Origin: Clostridium sp. AWRP
GTDB lineage: Bacteria > Bacillota > Clostridia > Clostridiales > Clostridiaceae
Reading direction: 5' to 3'
NCBI RefSeq assembly: GCF_004006395.2
Contig: NZ_CP029758.2
Span: forward strand, 806,001-870,000
DNA length: 64,000 nucleotides
Shown piece after piece: positions 18,407 through 27,107 of this stretch; position 1 is the first letter of the stretch, and each line of letters starts with the position of its first letter. The position numbers were made by a program, and so were the translations under genes. A model generated the notes under the pieces. That model saw only the letters and a list, made by a program, of their open reading frames with translations. It searched no databases and had not been told where the DNA came from.

Positions 18407-18429
18407 TTTTTTACTTATAGACTTTATGT

Positions 18430-19122
18430 TTACTCTGATATATTTTTCAATCCTTCAATATCCTTAATATGAAAAGATGATCTGTTAAAATCAATAAGTC
18501 CCTCATCTCTCATATGACACATTTCCCGTGAAAGGGAAGGCCTTGAAACATTTAAAAATTCAGCTAATTCATTTCGCTTTAAGGGAAGTTTGAAAGTACT
18601 TTTTCCTGATTTTTTATATTGTTCTATTAAAAAGGTACTTATTTTACCTCTCAAGTTTTTGATATTTAAATATTCTACATGTTTGTTTAGCACTAGCGCC
18701 CTATTGGATATAATTTTAAACATATTACGGATAAGTGTACGATGCCATGGGCACATGTTTTTACATTCACCTATAATTTTTTCGCCAGGTAAAAATAGAA
18801 CTGTACACTTATCTTGAGCTTCAACGGTAGCAGGAAGTACAGATTTCCCTGAAAAAACGGCCATTTCGCCAAACATGTCTCCTGGATTCAAATTTGTCAT
18901 AAACATTCTGTTTCCTGCAGCATTTTCCTTTACTACAACAGCTTTCCCAGCTATTATAATTCCAACGCTTTTAAATTTATCTCCACTTATAGCAATCAAA
19001 TCATTTTTCTTAAATTGACTGATTTTAGGTTTAATGCAATTTAGCATGACAGTAATATCTTCTTTGGTAATATCTTGAAATAGGCTAATTTTTGATAATA
19101 TCTCTACATATTTTTCAAACAT
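18430..19122 (-). CDS. Crp/Fnr-family regulator, HcpR-like
   Basis: The 230-residue protein has an N-terminal cyclic-nucleotide-type beta-barrel (about 15-130, including GDMFGEMAVFSGKSVLPATV), a dimer helix and a C-terminal winged helix with LPLKRNELAEFLNVSRPSLSRE as the recognition region. No Fnr-type N-terminal iron-sulfur Cys cluster is apparent. It is divergent from hcp with 107 bp between them. In many anaerobes a Crp/Fnr protein beside hcp (HcpR) senses nitric oxide or related stress, and this placement supports the same job here. The direct signal is not readable from sequence. Confidence 0.85.
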   Translation of the reverse strand: MFEKYVEILSKISLFQDITKEDITVMLNCIKPKISQFKKNDLIAISGDKFKSVGIIIAGKAVVVKENAAGNRMFMTNLNPGDMFGEMAVFSGKSVLPATVEAQDKCTVLFLPGEKIIGECKNMCPWHRTLIRNMFKIISNRALVLNKHVEYLNIKNLRGKISTFLIEQYKKSGKSTFKLPLKRNELAEFLNVSRPSLSREMCHMRDEGLIDFNRSSFHIKDIEGLKNISE

Positions 19123-19139
19123 ATAATCACCTTTAATTT

Positions 19140-19155
19140 GGTAACAGAGGATACC
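19140..19155. promoter_or_regulatory. Candidate operator between hcpR-like gene and hcp
   Basis: GGTAACAGAGGATACC is an imperfect 16-bp palindrome (outer GGTA/TACC exact) located 17 bp upstream of the regulator start and 74 bp upstream of hcp. The size and symmetry are typical for Crp/Fnr dimers. Confidence 0.45.
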
Positions 19156-19229
19156 GATTTATTACCATTATTATATTATACTCATCTCATAAAAGCAATT
19201 AAAAAATAATAAGGTTATGGGGTGTAAAT

Positions 19230-20795
19230 ATGGATAATATGTTTTGTTTTCAATGTGAGCAAACTGCTTGCGGAAGTGGATGTACAAAAGTAGGAGCATG
19301 TGGCAAGCAGCCTGATGTTGCAAATAAACAGGATAAGCTTACATGCAAACTTATAGAACTTGCCTATGCTGCTGAAGGAAAAAATAGAGATAAAGTTGCA
19401 GATGAAGTTATGATGGAAGGTTTGTTTTCAACTGTTACTAATGTAAATTTTGATGTATCAAGGATTGATCAAATTATAAATACCGTAGAAGTACAAAGTG
19501 AAAAATTTGAAGCTGATAGCAAGTTTCATTTTGATGTACTTTGGGATGGAGATACTGATATTGTATCCCTTCGATCTACACTTATTTTTGGAATTCGTGG
19601 TATGGCAGCGTATGCATATCATGCCTATAAGCTTGGTAAAAAAGACGAAGAAGTTATGGATTGGTTCTATAAAGGTATGAGAGCAGTTGGGGGAACGCAT
19701 TCAGTAGAAGAGTGGTTAAATATTTTAATGGAATTTGGCGGTGTCAACTTAAAGTGTATGGCATTATTAGATGAAGCTAATACATCTGCTTATGGACAAC
19801 CAACTCCTGTAAAAGTGACTACAAATGTTGAAAAAGGTCCATTTATAGTTATTACAGGTCATGACTTATATGATTTAAAGATGCTCCTTGAACAGACAGA
19901 TGGGAAAGGGATAAATATATACACTCATGGAGAAATGCTACCTGCACATGGATATCCTGAGCTTAAAAAATATAAACATTTAAAGGGAAACTTTGGTACT
20001 GCATGGCAGAACCAGAGAAAAGAGTTTGACAATATTCCTGCCCCTATATTGTTTACAACTAATTGTCTTGTACCTCCAAAGGAAAATTATTCAGATAGAA
20101 TATTTACTACAGATGTTGTAAAATTCCCTGGACTTAAACATATTACGGCAGATGAAAATGGAAGAAAAGATTTTAGTGAAATCATAAATAAAGCACTTGA
20201 ACTTGGTGGATATACTGAAGATAAGAATTTTACAGGTATAAATGGTGGAAGTGTTCTCACAACTGGATTTGCCCATGATGCAGTGCTTGGTGTGGCAGAT
20301 AAAATAGTAGAAACAATTAAAAATGGAGGAATCAAGCACATATTCCTGGTAGGAGGCTGTGATGGAGCAAAACCTGGAAGAAACTATTATACTGAATTTG
20401 TGAAAAAAGCGCCAAAAGATAGTCTTATATTAACTCTTGCCTGTGGCAAATATCGTTTTAATGATTTGGATTTAGGAGATATTCAAGGTATTCCACGTAT
20501 TATTGATGTTGGCCAGTGTAATGATGCTTATTCTGCTATACAGATTGCTTTAGCACTTGCAAATGTATTTAAATGTGGAGTAAATGATTTACCTCTTACA
20601 CTAGTACTGTCATGGTATGAACAAAAAGCTGTATGTATATTGCTTACTTTATTGTCCCTTGGAATCAAAAATATTTATGTAGGACCTTCTATTCCGGCAT
20701 TTTTCTCATCAAATGTGTTGAATGTTTTAGTTGATAAATTTAGCATAAAGCCTACTACAACAGTAGATGATGATTTGAAAGCTATATTGAAATAA
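19230..20795 (+). CDS. hcp: Hydroxylamine reductase / hybrid-cluster protein
   Basis: The protein has 521 residues. The N-terminal cluster motif is C6-x2-C9-x8-C18-x5-C24 (FCFQCEQTACGSGC), as in class I Hcp of anaerobes. Hybrid-cluster ligands are recognisable further on, including His/Glu in THGEMLPAHGYPEL, Cys in FTTNCLVPP, CDGAKPGRNYYTEF and LACGKYRFN, and the C-terminal SWYEQKAV. The cytoplasmic enzyme reduces NO or hydroxylamine and protects anaerobes from nitrosative stress. It is divergent from the Crp/Fnr regulator that probably controls it. It is complete and apparently monocistronic; a palindromic repeat lies downstream. Confidence 0.95.
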   Translation: MDNMFCFQCEQTACGSGCTKVGACGKQPDVANKQDKLTCKLIELAYAAEGKNRDKVADEVMMEGLFSTVTNVNFDVSRIDQIINTVEVQSEKFEADSKFHFDVLWDGDTDIVSLRSTLIFGIRGMAAYAYHAYKLGKKDEEVMDWFYKGMRAVGGTHSVEEWLNILMEFGGVNLKCMALLDEANTSAYGQPTPVKVTTNVEKGPFIVITGHDLYDLKMLLEQTDGKGINIYTHGEMLPAHGYPELKKYKHLKGNFGTAWQNQRKEFDNIPAPILFTTNCLVPPKENYSDRIFTTDVVKFPGLKHITADENGRKDFSEIINKALELGGYTEDKNFTGINGGSVLTTGFAHDAVLGVADKIVETIKNGGIKHIFLVGGCDGAKPGRNYYTEFVKKAPKDSLILTLACGKYRFNDLDLGDIQGIPRIIDVGQCNDAYSAIQIALALANVFKCGVNDLPLTLVLSWYEQKAVCILLTLLSLGIKNIYVGPSIPAFFSSNVLNVLVDKFSIKPTTTVDDDLKAILK

Positions 20796-20810
20796 GATAG
20801 ACTTTCTATA

Positions 20811-21070
20811 TAGGGGTTCTAAACAAAAAATCAACTTATGCTCCGAATATTTTTTACAAACACAAGCACGGTTAAATATTTTGATAAGTCTAAGCAGAAA
20901 ATTTATAAAAACCTAAGGACTTTTGAAAACTCGTACCTCAAACAATTCAAAAGTCCTAAGTTTTTTTATAAATTTTCCACTAAGACTTATATACAAAATA
21001 TTTAAATGTGCTTATTTATTGTAAAAATATTTCTATGTATAAGTTGATTTTTAAGTTATAAAACATATAT
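20811..21070. repeat. Giant palindromic element (MITE-like), copy 1
   Basis: Nearly the whole stretch folds on itself. The left end reads GGTTCTAAACAAAAAATCAA and CTTAT; the right end carries ATAAGTTGATTTTTAAGTTA, its complement. Inner arms include GATAAGTCTAAGCAGAAAAT against TTTTCCACTAAGACTTAT, and GGACTTTTGAA against TTCAAAAGTCC around the centre. A second copy lies at 45.5 kb. There is no coding capacity. It is the main content of the 20796-21198 gap. It is likely a non-autonomous transposable element. Confidence 0.8.
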
Positions 21071-21198
21071 TTGTATTTTACAACCTGCATCAGGATGCTT
21101 GTTTGATGAAACCTTAAAGTGTAAAGAAAAAATATATACAATGTAAATATGGAAAATTCATGTTATAATTTTAGAAGTTAGATATGGAGGTTTTATTA

Positions 21199-21906
21199 AT
21201 GGGTGAAAGACTATTGATAGTTGAAGACGATGAGGCAATTGCAAACATATTAAAGGAGCACCTTGAAAAGGAAGGGTATGAAGTTAATTGGGCATCAAGT
21301 GGCAAAGAGGGGCTAGAAGACTTTAAGACATATGAATTTGCACTTGTAATGATAGATATAATGCTTCCCGAAATGGATGGTTTTACTCTTTGTAAGAATA
21401 TAAGATGGATAAATGAAGATATACCTGTGATGATAGTAAGTGCGAAGCAAACAGATATGGATAAAGTAAAGGGATTAAAGCTTGGTGCAGATGATTATAT
21501 AACAAAACCTTTTAGTTTGCTTGAAGTTTCCGCAAGAATTCAAGCGCATTTAAGAAGGTATAAAAAGGTAGATAGAGAATCTACTACAAATGGAATATTA
21601 AAATTTAAAAATAGACTTATTATAATACCTGAGGAAAAAAAGGTTACTGTAAATGAAAAAGAAATTCAAATGACTATAAAAGAATTTGAACTTTTAAGTC
21701 TTATGGCACAAAACCCAAACAAAGTGTTTTCAAAAGAAGAATTATATCATCATATATGGGAAAGTATGGATGTTGAGGGTAACAATACTGTAACTGTACA
21801 CATAAAAGAACTTAGAGAAAAAATAGGAGATAGTAGTAAAAATCCTACTTTTATAAAAACTGTATGGGGGGTAGGCTATAAGTTTATAGGAGAAAAAATT
21901 GTATAG
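21199..21906 (+). CDS. OmpR-family response regulator
   Basis: The protein has 235 residues from the ATG at 21199. An in-frame ATG at 21184 overlaps the GGAGG site that serves the later ATG, so the shorter form is preferred. The receiver domain has D10/D11, phospho-acceptor Asp53 in VMIDIMLPEMDG, and Lys in ITKPFS. The winged-helix domain ends with KTVWGVGYKF. It belongs to the VanR/PhoP-type group. Its natural partner kinase is probably the one at 24462, but three genes of a DUF1835 cassette lie between them. Confidence 0.93.
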   Translation: MGERLLIVEDDEAIANILKEHLEKEGYEVNWASSGKEGLEDFKTYEFALVMIDIMLPEMDGFTLCKNIRWINEDIPVMIVSAKQTDMDKVKGLKLGADDYITKPFSLLEVSARIQAHLRRYKKVDRESTTNGILKFKNRLIIIPEEKKVTVNEKEIQMTIKEFELLSLMAQNPNKVFSKEELYHHIWESMDVEGNNTVTVHIKELREKIGDSSKNPTFIKTVWGVGYKFIGEKIV

Positions 21907-21961
21907 AGATATAAGTATATAATTACAGCTTTAAAAGTAAAAAATCAGTAGGAGGATAACT

Positions 21962-22999
21962 ATGAACAAGATAATTAACATATGTTTTTCAGAAAGTGCA
22001 GAAGGAAGTTTTAAGCATGCTATTAGTACTAAAATACTTCAAGGTAATCAAGAGGTAATATTTTTCCTTGATGATCTTTCACAGGGATCTATAAAAGATG
22101 GAATAAATATTGAGAAAAGAATCAATTGGTATAATACTTTTATGAGAGAAAATCAATTTAAACCAGTTGTTGATTATGATATAGATGATTTAAAAGAAAA
22201 TTATAGTACATTTCATGGTGAAATTTCTAAAGTAGATGCTAGTGATATTTTATATTTATGGTATGGATCTAGTAGAGAGTTTTGTGGAATGTTATATGCT
22301 TTAGATATTTTAAAGGATAGAAATTTAGATATATATTTAATAAATGTAAAAGACACAGTTATTAAACGTAAAAAAATTGAATTTAAAGCAATGTCTACTG
22401 GAGAAATTATACCAGAAAATATAGAAAAGTATGCAGCAGCTAAAAGAAAGTTGAATTTAAATGAATATAGAGAGCTTCTTGATAAATGGGAATTACTAAA
22501 AAAAGATAACTCCATATTACGTGTTATTAAAGATGGAAAGTTAGAAAGTGTAGATGAAAATTATTTTGACATAGATATACTAAAATATACCCCAAAAGAA
22601 TTTAGAAATCTCATAAGAACAATAGGAGATGTATTAGGCAAAAGTGAAGAAAGAATTTCGGATGAGTATATATTTTGGAGAATAAAAGAATTAATAAAAA
22701 CAGGGAAAATAGAACATAATGGTAAATTTGAAGTTATAGGAATGAAAATAAAAATAACTGAAGAAGGATTAAAATATTTAGATAGTGACAAAGATGCCAT
22801 GAGGATTTGGGAAGAGGATAGAAAAGAATCAGAAGAGGAAGAAGAGATTAGAAACAAATATAGACAGCAAGGTATAATGAAAGAAAGAATAGATATGGCA
22901 AAAAAATTAAAAGATGTTTTAGATGATAAAACTATAGCAGAAAAAACAGGTTTAAGTATAGAACAAGTTAAAAGCTTGGAGGAAAATTATGGATTATAA
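21962..22999 (+). CDS. DUF1835 domain-containing protein (paralogue 1)
   Basis: The 345-residue protein starts after AGGAGG. The N-terminal ~125 residues match DUF1835 (INICFSESAEGSFKHAI, then FLDDLSQGSIKDG and ILYLWYGSSREFCGML). A DUF3658-like segment follows (about 150-260). The tail, GIMKERIDMAKKLKDVLDDK then TIAEKTGLSIEQVKSL, resembles the helix-turn-helix-like C-terminus of Rpn/transposase_31 (PD-D/ExK) proteins. The function of DUF1835 is unknown. It overlaps the next gene by 11 bp. A close paralogue lies two genes later, so this is probably an operonic functional unit. Confidence 0.8.
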   Translation: MNKIINICFSESAEGSFKHAISTKILQGNQEVIFFLDDLSQGSIKDGINIEKRINWYNTFMRENQFKPVVDYDIDDLKENYSTFHGEISKVDASDILYLWYGSSREFCGMLYALDILKDRNLDIYLINVKDTVIKRKKIEFKAMSTGEIIPENIEKYAAAKRKLNLNEYRELLDKWELLKKDNSILRVIKDGKLESVDENYFDIDILKYTPKEFRNLIRTIGDVLGKSEERISDEYIFWRIKELIKTGKIEHNGKFEVIGMKIKITEEGLKYLDSDKDAMRIWEEDRKESEEEEEIRNKYRQQGIMKERIDMAKKLKDVLDDKTIAEKTGLSIEQVKSLEENYGL

Positions 23000-23288
23000 G
23001 ATTATTCTGATACTTGCAGCAGCAGGATTTATAATATGGATAGTTACTGATATAAGCCAAATACGAAGTGAAAATATGAGAATGAATGCAACTTTGAATA
23101 GGATTGCTAGAAAAATAGGAGCATTTGACACATTAAAGGATGAATTAAAAAAGCTTATTTTAGAGAATGAAAGAATTAAAGCAATTAGATTGTATAGAGA
23201 GTCTACAGGATGTGGGTTAGTTGAAGCTAAGGAATATATTGATAGGTTAAAGGAAGAACTAAATAAGGAGCAAGATAAGTATGAATAA
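22989..23288 (+). CDS. Membrane-anchored ribosomal L7/L12 C-terminal-like protein
   Basis: The 99-residue protein begins at an ATG whose GGAGG lies inside the previous gene. A TM helix (about 4-21) is followed by a coiled linker and a C-terminal segment IKAIRLYRESTGCGLVEAKE (about 70-89) that matches the L7/L12 C-terminal fold, where this helix contacts GTPase factors. Such small L12-like proteins occur apart from the ribosome in several Firmicutes with no known role. It overlaps the following gene by 8 bp, so all three cassette genes are translationally coupled. Confidence 0.75.
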   Translation: MDYKIILILAAAGFIIWIVTDISQIRSENMRMNATLNRIARKIGAFDTLKDELKKLILENERIKAIRLYRESTGCGLVEAKEYIDRLKEELNKEQDKYE

Positions 23289-24297
23289 TATAATCAATAT
23301 GTGTTTTTCAGAATGTACAGGAGCAATATTTAAAATTGCCATTAAGATGGGTGAACTGCCAGAAAATCAAAAAGTAATAGTTCTTTCTGATGATCTTTCA
23401 CATGGACCTATAAAAGATGAAGTAGACATTGAAGAGAGAATTAATTGGTGGAGTACTGTTGATGAAGATGAGTATTTTGCTAATTATGGCGTGGAGGATT
23501 TAAAAGAAAATTATAATACATTTCACGATGAAATTTCTAGAGTGGGGAATAGTGATATTTTATATTTATGGTATGGTTCTGGGCAAGAAATCTGTGGAAT
23601 GTTATATGCTTTGGAACTTTTAAAGGATAGAAAATTGAATGTATACTTAATAAATGTAACAGATACAATTGTTAAACATAAGGATAGTGTGTATTTTGTT
23701 AGGAGTGCTGGACAAATTAATCCAGAAGATATAAAGAAATATGCTGAAGTAAAGCAAAAACTGGATTCAAATAAATATGAAGAATTACTAAGTGCATGGG
23801 AATTATTAAAAAAAGATAATTCTGTGCTGCGTGTTTTGAAAAATAAAAAAATAAGAAGTGAAGATAAAAATTATTTTGATATAGATATATTAAAATATAC
23901 CCCAAAGGAATTTAGAAAATCAGCTAGAATTGTAGGATCGGTAATGGGAAATAGTGAGGTAGAAATTTCTGATGAGTATATATTCTGGAGAGTGAAAGAA
24001 TTAGTTAAGTACGGTAAAATTGATTACAGAGGCAAATTTGGTATTATGAGAAAAATGGAAATAAGGATAGCAGAGAACGGATTAAAGTATTTAAGTACTG
24101 ATTCAAAGGCTGAGAATGTTTGGAAAAGTAATGAAAAACCTTTAGATATGGAAGAATATACAATAAATCAATATATAGAAGAAGGTAGATTAGAAGAGAA
24201 AGTAAATATAGCAAAGAAATTGAAAGATGTGTTGAATGTAAAAATTATAGCAGAAAAAACAGGTTTAACTATAGGACAAGTTAAAAATTTAAAGTAA
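23281..24297 (+). CDS. DUF1835 domain-containing protein (paralogue 2)
   Basis: The 338 residues are closely similar along the whole length to the gene at 21962 (for example NYFDIDILKYTPKEFR and EYIFWR are shared), so the pair arose by tandem duplication. It has the same architecture: DUF1835, a DUF3658-like region and an Rpn-like tail (AEKTGLTIGQVKNLK). The start uses AAGGAG inside the L12-like gene. The DUF1835 region reads INMCFSECTGAIFKIAI. Function unknown. It ends the cassette; about 165 bp with no strong terminator follows before the kinase gene. Confidence 0.8.
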   Translation: MNNIINMCFSECTGAIFKIAIKMGELPENQKVIVLSDDLSHGPIKDEVDIEERINWWSTVDEDEYFANYGVEDLKENYNTFHDEISRVGNSDILYLWYGSGQEICGMLYALELLKDRKLNVYLINVTDTIVKHKDSVYFVRSAGQINPEDIKKYAEVKQKLDSNKYEELLSAWELLKKDNSVLRVLKNKKIRSEDKNYFDIDILKYTPKEFRKSARIVGSVMGNSEVEISDEYIFWRVKELVKYGKIDYRGKFGIMRKMEIRIAENGLKYLSTDSKAENVWKSNEKPLDMEEYTINQYIEEGRLEEKVNIAKKLKDVLNVKIIAEKTGLTIGQVKNLK

Positions 24298-24404
24298 AAT
24301 TGAGTTACTAACCAGCTTTTAACAAAATATAAAAAGTTGTATCAAAATGTGTATTTTTGCAGGGTGATATGGCTTTTTTCTTAATTATAAAGAAATTATT
24401 AAGT

Positions 24405-24435
24405 TTTACAAAGAAATAAAAAGTATTTGTATAAT
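24405..24435 (+). promoter_or_regulatory. Possible promoter of the second histidine kinase
   Basis: TTTACA (24405-24410) and TATAAT (24430-24435) are 19 bp apart, so the spacing is long. The kinase ATG follows after 26 bp. It would let the kinase be expressed independently of the DUF1835 cassette. Confidence 0.4.
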
Positions 24436-24461
24436 GATATTGTACAGGTTAGGAGAAAGAT

Positions 24462-25910
24462 ATGAAATTAAAAAAGTGGCTTATATTATCTCATTTAGCA
24501 GTTATGCTGACACCTATAATTTTAGCTTTAATCTTGTTTGTAATTATAAATAGTTACAATAAAAATACACAGGTTATGAATTATATATCTACCATGAGCA
24601 AATTTAAGGCATACGAGAAAGTACTTGATGATCCTAATATATACGATGGCAGCTCTTTAGTAAATAAAAAATTTGTAATGGATAAAGATAAGAGTTCTGC
24701 CGCAATAGAAGTATACAATGCAATGGGTCAGCAGATATATTCCTCAGATGATAACATGTTAGGCTATATTGACAAAAGTGAACTTTATTCTGATCTATAT
24801 AAAATACAAACAGGGACTAAAGCTAATACCTTGAAAATGCCTGTATTTAAAGATAACATATTAGTTGGTTTTTATAAAATAGTTATGACAAGAGATGACT
24901 TTATTCAAGCTGTAAATTATAGGACTGTTTTAGTTATTTTATGTTTCATATTTATGGTTTTAATTGTATTCGCATTAGTAGTAATTCTTTTAAATAAAAA
25001 ATTTAATAAGCCTATCAAACTTTTAATAGAAGGCATGAACAAATTTGCTGTTGGGGATGAAGATAATTTAGATTACAAATGTAGTGATGAAATAGGAGAA
25101 CTTATAAACCGCTTTAATAATATGAAAAATGATATTGAAGAGAAAAGAAAAACCATAGAACTTCAGCAAAAATCTAAGGAGTACATGATATCTGCAATAT
25201 CCCATGATTTAAAAACGCCACTTACTGCAATAAGAGCTTATGCAGAGTCAATGGAATGTGAAGAAGATCTGGATATGAAAGATTTAAAAAATAAAGTTTC
25301 TATTATACTTCACAAAAGTGATTATATGAAAAATATGATAGACGATCTAATGATGTACAATCTTCTTACAACAGATTATAAAATGAAGTTTGTGGAACTT
25401 GAAGGATCAGAATTATTTGAAATGCTCTTTTCAGGGTATGACAAGCCCTGTGAAAAAAAGAAAATAAAACTTACTTTAAATATAGAAGTAAATGGTAAGT
25501 ACAATGTAGATGTGAGACAAATGACAAGGGTAATAGATAACTTAATGGCAAATGCACTTAGATATACAAAAGAAGGAGGAGCCATATATATGGGAGCATT
25601 TTCACCTGATAAGGAACTTCCTAATTGGCTTGAAATTAATTTCAAAAAGGAGATAAAAATCTGGAAAGAAAAAAGACTCTTTATTTTAATCAAAAATGAA
25701 GGAAGTGGAATTAAAGATAAGGAAAAGGAAAAAGTATTTATGCCATTTTATCAAAGTGATGACTCTAGAACTAAAAATATGTGGAAAGGTGTAGGGCTTG
25801 GATTAAGTATTGTACAACTTGTAATACAAAAACATGGTGGTGAAGTAAAAGTATTTTCAGAAGAAAGCAGTACTGTTTTTATATGTGCTATACCTATGAT
25901 TAAAAATTAA
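24462..25910 (+). CDS. Membrane sensor histidine kinase
   Basis: The protein has 482 residues. TM1 is at about 7-30, an extracytoplasmic sensor runs to about 148 (contains YNAMGQQIYSS), TM2 is at about 152-175, and a HAMP domain reaches about 230. The H-box has His248 in SAISHDLKTPLTAIR, and the ATPase domain has an N-box (DNLMANALRYT), a G1-like NEGSGI segment, an F-box (FMPFYQSD) and G2 (GVGLGLSIVQL). It probably phosphorylates the regulator at 21199. A lipoprotein gene follows 26 bp downstream and is likely part of the same operon, as a sensor partner or a target. Confidence 0.92.
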   Translation: MKLKKWLILSHLAVMLTPIILALILFVIINSYNKNTQVMNYISTMSKFKAYEKVLDDPNIYDGSSLVNKKFVMDKDKSSAAIEVYNAMGQQIYSSDDNMLGYIDKSELYSDLYKIQTGTKANTLKMPVFKDNILVGFYKIVMTRDDFIQAVNYRTVLVILCFIFMVLIVFALVVILLNKKFNKPIKLLIEGMNKFAVGDEDNLDYKCSDEIGELINRFNNMKNDIEEKRKTIELQQKSKEYMISAISHDLKTPLTAIRAYAESMECEEDLDMKDLKNKVSIILHKSDYMKNMIDDLMMYNLLTTDYKMKFVELEGSELFEMLFSGYDKPCEKKKIKLTLNIEVNGKYNVDVRQMTRVIDNLMANALRYTKEGGAIYMGAFSPDKELPNWLEINFKKEIKIWKEKRLFILIKNEGSGIKDKEKEKVFMPFYQSDDSRTKNMWKGVGLGLSIVQLVIQKHGGEVKVFSEESSTVFICAIPMIKN

Positions 25911-25936
25911 ATAGATATTGAAGGGAGAAATCTATT

Positions 25937-27043
25937 ATGAAAAAGAAAATTATAGCAATGTTGACTATGGGAATATTAACAGTAGGTATATTTAGTGGAT
26001 GTGATGGACTAAAAAAGGATACTATAATACCAGGAGATGTTATAAGTAAGGCTGTGACTGCCTATGAAAAGCCTAAATCCTATTACGGAGAGGCAAAGAT
26101 GGAGAATTATGAAAATGGCAAGGCGGTTATGAATGGTACTATAAAGGAATGGACAGACAATTCAAACAATAAAATAAGAAGACGTATAGAAGTTGACAAC
26201 GAATCAGGTAAAATGGTATCTACAAGTGATGGAGGCAAAATGCTCATATACATGGAAAAAGAAAAAAAGGCAATGACTATGAAAACAGATGGCGATTTGA
26301 CTGACAACAGTGTTGATTATAAATCTCAACTTATGAGGGAACTTAATGCAATATCGAAAACTCATACTTTGATTTATAAAGGTGAGGAGACTGTAAATGG
26401 ATTTAAAACTTACCACATATTTGCTAAACCAAAACATGAAAAGAGTTTAATAGGAGAAGTTAATTTTTGGATAGATAAGGACAATTGGTTTTTGGTAAAA
26501 AATACGTCGGAAAATGCTAATACCAAATCAAGTATGGAGTATACAAAGCTTGATTTTTCACCTAAGTTTGATAATAGCTTATTTACCCAAAAGCTCCCTT
26601 CTGATGTTAAGATAGAACAGATTGATGAAAAAGTTAATCAAAATAAAATTGATATGAAGCAAGCAGAAAAGATAGCAGGAAAACCTATACTAACTTTAAA
26701 TGAAAAGTCCGGATATAAATTGAAAAGTATTACCTACTTGGATGCCAAGGCAGTTAAGCACAAAGAGATAAATCAGACCTATGAAAAAAATGGAGCAGAA
26801 GCCTTAGTTCTTACAACTATCATTTTTAATGATAACAAAATACCCTCTAAAAAAGATGATTTAAAACTTGATGGAGAAAAAGATATTACTATAAGAGGTA
26901 AAAAGGGAACTTCTATGGAGGATACTATAAAAAGTATATCATGGAGTGAAGATGGCTTTAATTATGATATGCTCATACAAGATCCTTCTATGAAGATGGA
27001 GCAGGCAAAGAAAATAGTAGAGAGCTTGGAGCATTCCAAGTAA
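25937..27043 (+). CDS. Lipoprotein, LolA-like / outer-membrane-lipoprotein-sorting fold
   Basis: The 368-residue protein starts after GAAGGGAG. The signal peptide ends in a lipobox IFSGC with Cys22, so it is lipidated and anchored outside the membrane. The middle (about 40-215) resembles LolA-like sigma-factor-regulator folds (GEAKMENYENG, MLIYMEKEKKAMTM, NGFKTYHIFAKP, FWIDKDNWF), and the C-terminal part is a further beta domain. Position right after the kinase suggests an envelope stress or ligand-sensing accessory role. Specific function unknown. Confidence 0.78.
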   Translation: MKKKIIAMLTMGILTVGIFSGCDGLKKDTIIPGDVISKAVTAYEKPKSYYGEAKMENYENGKAVMNGTIKEWTDNSNNKIRRRIEVDNESGKMVSTSDGGKMLIYMEKEKKAMTMKTDGDLTDNSVDYKSQLMRELNAISKTHTLIYKGEETVNGFKTYHIFAKPKHEKSLIGEVNFWIDKDNWFLVKNTSENANTKSSMEYTKLDFSPKFDNSLFTQKLPSDVKIEQIDEKVNQNKIDMKQAEKIAGKPILTLNEKSGYKLKSITYLDAKAVKHKEINQTYEKNGAEALVLTTIIFNDNKIPSKKDDLKLDGEKDITIRGKKGTSMEDTIKSISWSEDGFNYDMLIQDPSMKMEQAKKIVESLEHSK

Positions 27044-27052
27044 AAAATAAAC

Positions 27053-27085
27053 AGAGACAAGGGATAAATTATACCCCTTGTCTCT
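27053..27085. terminator. Convergent (bidirectional) terminator
   Basis: AGAGACAAGGG (27053-27063) and CCCTTGTCTCT (27075-27085) are perfect complements with an 11-nt loop, between the lipoprotein gene and the convergent permease gene. Confidence 0.88.
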
Positions 27086-27107
27086 ATTTCAATGACTTGT
27101 AAGAAAT

